A program made the position numbers and the translations under genes. The notes below the pieces were generated by a model. That model searched no databases and was not told where the DNA came from. It saw only the letters and a program-made list of their open reading frames with translations. Below, in pieces: positions 59,401 through 64,000 of a stretch of 64,000 nucleotides of DNA (position 1 is the stretch's first letter; every line of letters starts with the position of its first letter). The DNA is from Sarcocystis neurona (Eukaryota > Apicomplexa > Conoidasida > Eucoccidiorida > Sarcocystidae), in contig KL647304.1 of NCBI GenBank assembly GCA_000727475.1, positions 350,272 through 414,271 on the forward strand, in the 5' to 3' direction.

Positions 59401-62400
59401 CAGCGACAACAGCAGCAGCAGCAGCAAGACGAGCAACACACGAGGACAGCGACAGAGGAGCGACCAGCAGGAGGAGGAGGAAGCGCTGCTAGTGCGGCAG
59501 AGAGCGAGAAGGAGATCGCATCAAGCCGCTGCAGCTCGAGCAGCAGTGCAAGTGCTGAAATTGAGGCAACCGCAGCAGCGCTGGAGAGGGACGTGCCCGA
59601 CTTGGCGCTGCTGCTGCTGCGACTCGTCGCCGAGGCTGCGGAAGGCGCAGCACTCTTCGGACAACGCGGCGAGCAGCAGGCAGCAGCAACAGCAGCAGCT
59701 GCAGACGGCACCGCCGAGCTGCTTGGGAGTTCATCAGCCACACGTAACTCAGCAGCCGCGCAACAGCAGGCTACACTGCAAGAGCCAAGCCTCATCGCTT
59801 CTGGTCTCGGCGCAGCTGCGACTCTCGTTCCCCCAGAGGCGGCTGCTCCATCTGCTGCTGCTACTGCCGGTTTTCTTGCCGCAGGACAACCGAGAGGAGG
59901 AGAAGAAGACAGGGGAGGACAGCTGCGTGCTGCTTCCGCACCTGCTGCCCCTGCAACCCCAGCTGCTGCTGCTGCTCTTTCCCCAGAAATGCAGCGTCTG
60001 CAGCGCTTCAATCGAAGCGGCGCAGACGTCATGCTCCCCGCGTTGAAACTTCTCGGTGAGTTCTTCCTTACGTCGCCTGTTTGCACGCGCTGCCAGCATG
60101 CGTGGAGTACAACAAACGTACTTACATATTCATGTATGTGTGTATATGGGCGTAGGTGTATCTGCGGCGGCTGGTACGCGTCAGCATATTCACCAAGCAT
60201 AAAAAACCGCCACCTGCTCCTGCTGTTGGCGTTGCAGCTGGTGCTGCCGTCGCTGCGGCTGCTGGTGCTGCTGCCGTCGCTGCGGCTGCTGGTGCTGCTG
60301 CTGCTGCTGTTGTTGCTGCGGCTGCTCTTCTACCTGTTTTGCTGCTGCTGCTGCTGGTGTCGCTTCCACTCCTGCTGCGGCTGCTGCCACCTCTGTTGCT
60401 GCTCTGACTCCGGCGACTTGTGTTGTAACTGCTGAGGGTGCTGCTGTCGCACCCCTGCCGCTCCTGCTGCTGTTCCTGTTGCTGATGTGCTGCAGCACTG
60501 CTGTGTTCCAACAGCCGACTGCGGCGGTCATGGGCGGATCTGCTCGTCGAACGTGGAGGGAGCGATTTTCTGCGGCTGCTCTTCTCAATTTTGAAGAGAA
60601 GCACCGTCGCGCACAGGTGAGGACTTGTGGGCAGAGTGTGTGACAGGCAAGAAAGAGGGGAAAGTCTTTCGCTTGCTTCTCTCATCTACAAATTGACGTA
60701 CGTTCAAAGCCCGTAATCAATCACGCCCTCCACCCTATATATAGAGAGAGATACACATACATACATATATATATATATATACGTATATTATAGGTACAGG
60801 TATACGTATATGTCAGACAGAGACAAAAGGAGAACAACCCTCGCGGTGTCATATATATGTGAATATACGTAGATGCATGTATATGGATATGTATATGAAT
60901 GTGTGTAGGTATAGGTATATGTAAGAGGGACACAGAGAGAGCGAACTGTCCACACGGGGTCCGTACCGGGTCTCTTCATTCGCTTGTCGAGACATCTGCT
61001 CTCCTCCATATACAGAGATATATCTCTGTATAGGAGGCGTATATGCATATTTTATATTTATGTATATAAATATATCTGCATGTGTTGTACCTCGTCTTCA
61101 TCCTAGTGACCGGCAACGAATAACTGAGCCGCTGCGCCTTGCCGGGCGGGTGCTGCTGCCTCGCGCGGCCGCCCATCGCGGACGTGAAAGGCGTGCCCTG
61201 GCGCTTCTGTAGGAAGTCGATATTTATCGGAAAGGCAACAGCAGCACAGCAGAGGGTGCCGCCGCGCCTGTGTTTTCCAGTACCACGACAGTGCCAACGG
61301 CAGAGACGTATATATTCACGTAAATATGCGTATATATACATATATATACATATGCTTGCATGCGCATGCCTGTGTCGATATTATATTCATATACGTGTGT
61401 GTATTTATGTATAGAGGCGTATATATATATATGTGTCTATGAGACGTATATATTTATGGAAATACATATACATATATATATATGTATGTGTATGTATACG
61501 CTTGTATCAATAGATATATAGGTATGTGTATTTCTGTATAAATATATATATACATATATGTGTATGTGTATGCTTTTGTCAATATTATAGATATACGCGT
61601 ATGTTATTTATGTGTATATATATGTGTATATATATATGTATATGTATATATACCTTTAAGACGTATAAAATTATGTAAATATGCGCGTGTATATATATAT
61701 GTACGCGTGTGCTTGTATCAATATTGTAGATATATATATGTATATATATGTATATGTGTGTGTATTTATATATATATGTGTGGGCATATTTATATATGTG
61801 TGTCTCTGGACCGCATGTGGAAGATGGGCTTCTACAAATATTAGTCAAAATTCTTTGTAAGTATGCATATACATATATATATGTATCATACGTATATGGT
61901 TGTTTCTATATAGATATATGTGTCTGTCCTTGTATAGAGATATGTACGAATATATTTATATACATGTCCGTGTGTGTGTTTCTGACCTGCGATTGGAGAT
62001 CGTTTTGTGGAAGTGTCTGCAGAATTTTTTTTTGGCGCGCATGCATCTGCCCGTGCCCCTGGTCACTGCATGTGTGTATGTCCGTCTGCTATCTCTTGTC
62101 TTCTTCATCACTGCGTCGGCATATCTGCTGCCCGTCTCTCCATATATTTGTCTCGATAGACACGTCGCTCTGTATATATATCTGTCTATGTGTGTATGTG
62201 TGTGTCTATCCATTTCTATCTGTTTATCCACATCATCTGTCTGCATCGATATCTATTCATCTCTGTATGTACATGCATGTGTGCTGCCAGCGTATATCTA
62301 TCTATATCTGTCTACACATCCATTTATCCCTACTTTAAATTAATCTCTCTATATACATGCGTGTGTATCGCCTACGTATATATGTGTGTCTGTCTACATA

Positions 62401-62806
62401 TCTGCCTCCCTACCTGTCAGTATCTATTTCTCTGTAGCTGCCTATTTGTCTCTGTACACATATATATGTGTCTACCTACCTATACCTCTCTGTCAGTCTA
62501 TGTGTACCTATATCTATATATACATATATGTTTGTGTATGCGTCTCTATTATCTCTGTGCACGTGTATCATGGATAGATCTATATCTGTCTGCGCTGTTC
62601 ATCTATCTATTCTACCTGGCTACCTGCCTGTCTATTTCTCTCTTTAATGTGTACATATATTATATGTGTACGGCAGCACACCGGCGCACATTCGCAACTG
62701 TGAATACTTCCCTGCCATATCATCTCGGTGGACGCGTTCGCGGAAACCTGCGTCCATCTACGTAGTCTGTGGAGAAGCTTTCGCCGCCTGTGCTCTCCTT
62801 TCAAGC
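56410..62806 (+). CDS. importin-alpha-like Armadillo-repeat protein with long Ala/Gln/Ser tracts (3' partial)
   Basis: Importin-alpha-type adaptors bind cargo with Armadillo repeats and importin beta with an N-terminal basic segment. The first exon, 56410-60055, is a single open frame of 1215 codons. After about 290 Gln/Ala/Ser-rich residues comes a basic helix at about residues 299-333 (HAALLRLRRADRDKAVAARR) resembling an importin-beta-binding domain. Helical blocks interrupted by Ala/Gln tracts follow, including QHTVTALANMAADFPEAVLA (about 681), RRLRVGVWLLENLL, AESLWCLLLFLEPVF (about 975) and DVMLPALKLL (about 1206). Exons 60496-60616 (SWADLLVERGGSDFLRLLFS), 61107-61208 (ITEPLRLAGRVLLPRA) and 62677-62806 (SIYVVCGEAFAACALLSS) continue in matching phase. 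Codons are CAG/GCA-rich. True importin alpha is about 550 residues, so this is a divergent relative (for example TMCO6-like) or a repeat-inflated one. The 3' end is not found. Confidence 0.58.
60056..60495. repeat. (CTG)n intron with 27-bp tandem units
   Basis: CTG/GCT-rich on the sense strand, including repeated gctggtgctgctgccgtcgc units at about 60236-60320. It ends at ctgatgtgctgcag. Confidence 0.7.
60617..62676. repeat. introns with AT microsatellites
   Basis: TA, GTATAC and TCTATC microsatellites occupy about 60735-60920, 61010-61085, 61300-61800 and 61855-62660, broken only by the exon at 61107-61208. Tyr/Ile/Cys-rich frames across them are microsatellite translations. Confidence 0.65.
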
Positions 62807-63079
62807 GTATATATCGAGGTGTACATATATGCGAATTCGCAAATTGGTTAGCATGTGTCTGTGCATGTGTGCGAAGTCTGTCTTTTGCTTCTGTTATCCC
62901 CACCCAGAGAACCTCCCTGTGCGCGTCTTCCTTCGCCACGTCTGCTGCGTCTCCGTCTCGGTGGATGTCTCCCAGCCTTTTTCTGCGTCGGTACCTGTGT
63001 GCGTGGATGATTTCACCGCGTTCCTCTCTATTGTCTGTTATATACCGACGTTTGTTGTCTCTTCACTTTTTGTTGGCAG

Positions 63080-63202
63080 TCCGGCACTTTCCTCAGGAGG
63101 CACCGGTGCCTGTACACGAGGCATCGGCGGCCACCGATCTTCGTACACATTATCTGGCGATAGTCGTCTGTGGAGAGTCTCGGCCTCTCTTTATGCAGCA
63201 GC
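63080..63202 (+). CDS. possible further exon, frame undecided
   Basis: Bounded by acceptor cttcactttttgttggcag and donor gtagta. One frame reads THYLAIVVCGESRPLFMQQ, Armadillo-like; phase 0, required if it followed the 62806 exon directly, reads an Arg-rich segment to a stop at 63162-63164. It may be the last exon of the importin-like gene or be joined through an unseen exon. Confidence 0.3.
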
Positions 63203-63699
63203 GTAGTAGACGTCGGCTGCGTCTCCTCTCTCTCGCTACGTGTCCAGCGAGAGACGCATGCATGCCGGTACTTCTTAATATTGTGACAGTCTCCCATCGG
63301 TGTGTCTCTGTATTTGTGTGTGGGTGGGTGTGTCGCTGTCTCTGTCCCTCGCCAGCTGCTGCTGGACGTGGGGGGGGGGGTCTCCCCCGTTTCCGTCTCC
63401 GTCTCGGTGTCTCTGTGTGTGCATGTGGACCTGCTGTTTGCTGCTGCTTCTTGTCGCTGCTGCTGAGCGGCGTGCAGCAGAGGCTCCGCACGGGACCCCG
63501 AGCAGCAGACTCACACATATATATTTGCATGTGTACAGGTGCATATATCAGTTTATATATATAGAGAGAGATTTCTCTGTGAAGGAGTTCACGTGTACGT
63601 AGGAAGTCGTATACGCATGCGTTTTGCCTCTTGGGATCGATCGACGGGAGAAGCTGTGTGTCACCTACGTTTGCTGCGGTGCCCCGGGTGACTGCCGTC

Positions 63700-64000
63700 G
63701 TCTTTCCACGCGGGCTGCTGCATGCGGCCCCCTCGTCTGCGGGGGGGTCTGCTTATGCGGCTGCTCTGTGTCTTCTCCTCTTCCTCTTCACTTGCTGCTG
63801 CTGCTGGTAGTACTGTATCCCCCCGGTATGCGGCGGGGACTGCTGTTGCTGCTGCTCTGTGTCCTCTCCTCTTCCTATTCCTCTGCTGCTGCTGTGGTAG
63901 TAGTAGTAGTATTATATCCCCCCGTCTGCGGCGGGGACTGCTGTTGCTGCTCTGTGGCTCCTCCTCTTCCTTTGCCGCTGCTGCTGCTACTGGAAGTACT
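63700..64000. repeat. three diverged copies of a CTG-containing satellite of about 95-100 bp, running off the window
   Basis: Each copy combines gcggggactgctgttgctgc (or a diverged form), ctctgtgtcctctcctcttc and a run such as ggtagtactgtatccccccg. Copies start near 63726, 63823 and 63927. No coding exon is seen in it. Confidence 0.75.

Noticed and set aside
61780..61860. Armadillo-like string HVEDGLLQILVKILC before gtaagt
   Set aside because: The donor is good, but there is no acceptor upstream in the TA microsatellite and the frame is Tyr/Val-rich repeat translation before it.

Overview
The window looks like nuclear DNA of a coccidian apicomplexan, most likely an Eimeria species. Three things point there. 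First, one gene encodes five CPW-WPC domains, a family described from apicomplexans. Second, CAG/CTG trinucleotide repeats and the poly-Ala, poly-Gln and poly-Ser tracts they encode are very abundant. Third, repeat-rich blocks (about 0.4-23.7 kb, 29.8-33 kb and 55.8-64 kb) alternate with repeat-poor blocks (about 23.8-29 kb and 35.5-55.5 kb), as described for Eimeria chromosomes. Genes are intron-rich. I built models by hand from GT...AG junctions, reading-frame phase and remembered family sequences. Two sequence gaps (1-378 and 17039-17622) are runs of N.

Layout: (1) 744-23766 (+): symplekin/Pta1, a scaffold of the pre-mRNA 3'-end cleavage and polyadenylation machinery. It has about 14 exons over 23 kb, and the N-terminal half lies off the left edge. 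Its introns hold (CTG)n, (TA)n and GTCTCC-type satellite blocks. (2) 26947-28745 (+): exons of an unrecognised alpha-helical protein. (3) 29819-39439 (+): histone RNA hairpin-binding protein (SLBP-type RNA-binding domain split over two exons), followed by further exons whose splice phases join in one frame to a stop. (4) 39482-43022 (-): a secreted protein with five CPW-WPC domains in 14 exons, reconstructed without a frame break (552 codons plus stop). It converges on the SLBP gene with 42 bp between the stop codons. (5) 43326-43943 (-): a small hypothetical protein. (6) 44-55.5 kb: repeat-poor sequence with weakly supported exons, the best at 52787-55261 (+). (7) 56410 to at least 62806 (+): a large Ala/Gln-rich protein with an importin-beta-binding-like basic segment and Armadillo-like helices, continuing toward the right edge.

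Functional link: symplekin and SLBP both act in histone mRNA 3'-end formation in animals. Here they lie on one strand in the same neighbourhood, with one uncharacterised helical-protein locus between them. The CPW-WPC and importin-like genes have no obvious link to them. I saw no tRNA, rRNA, CRISPR array or transposon coding region.
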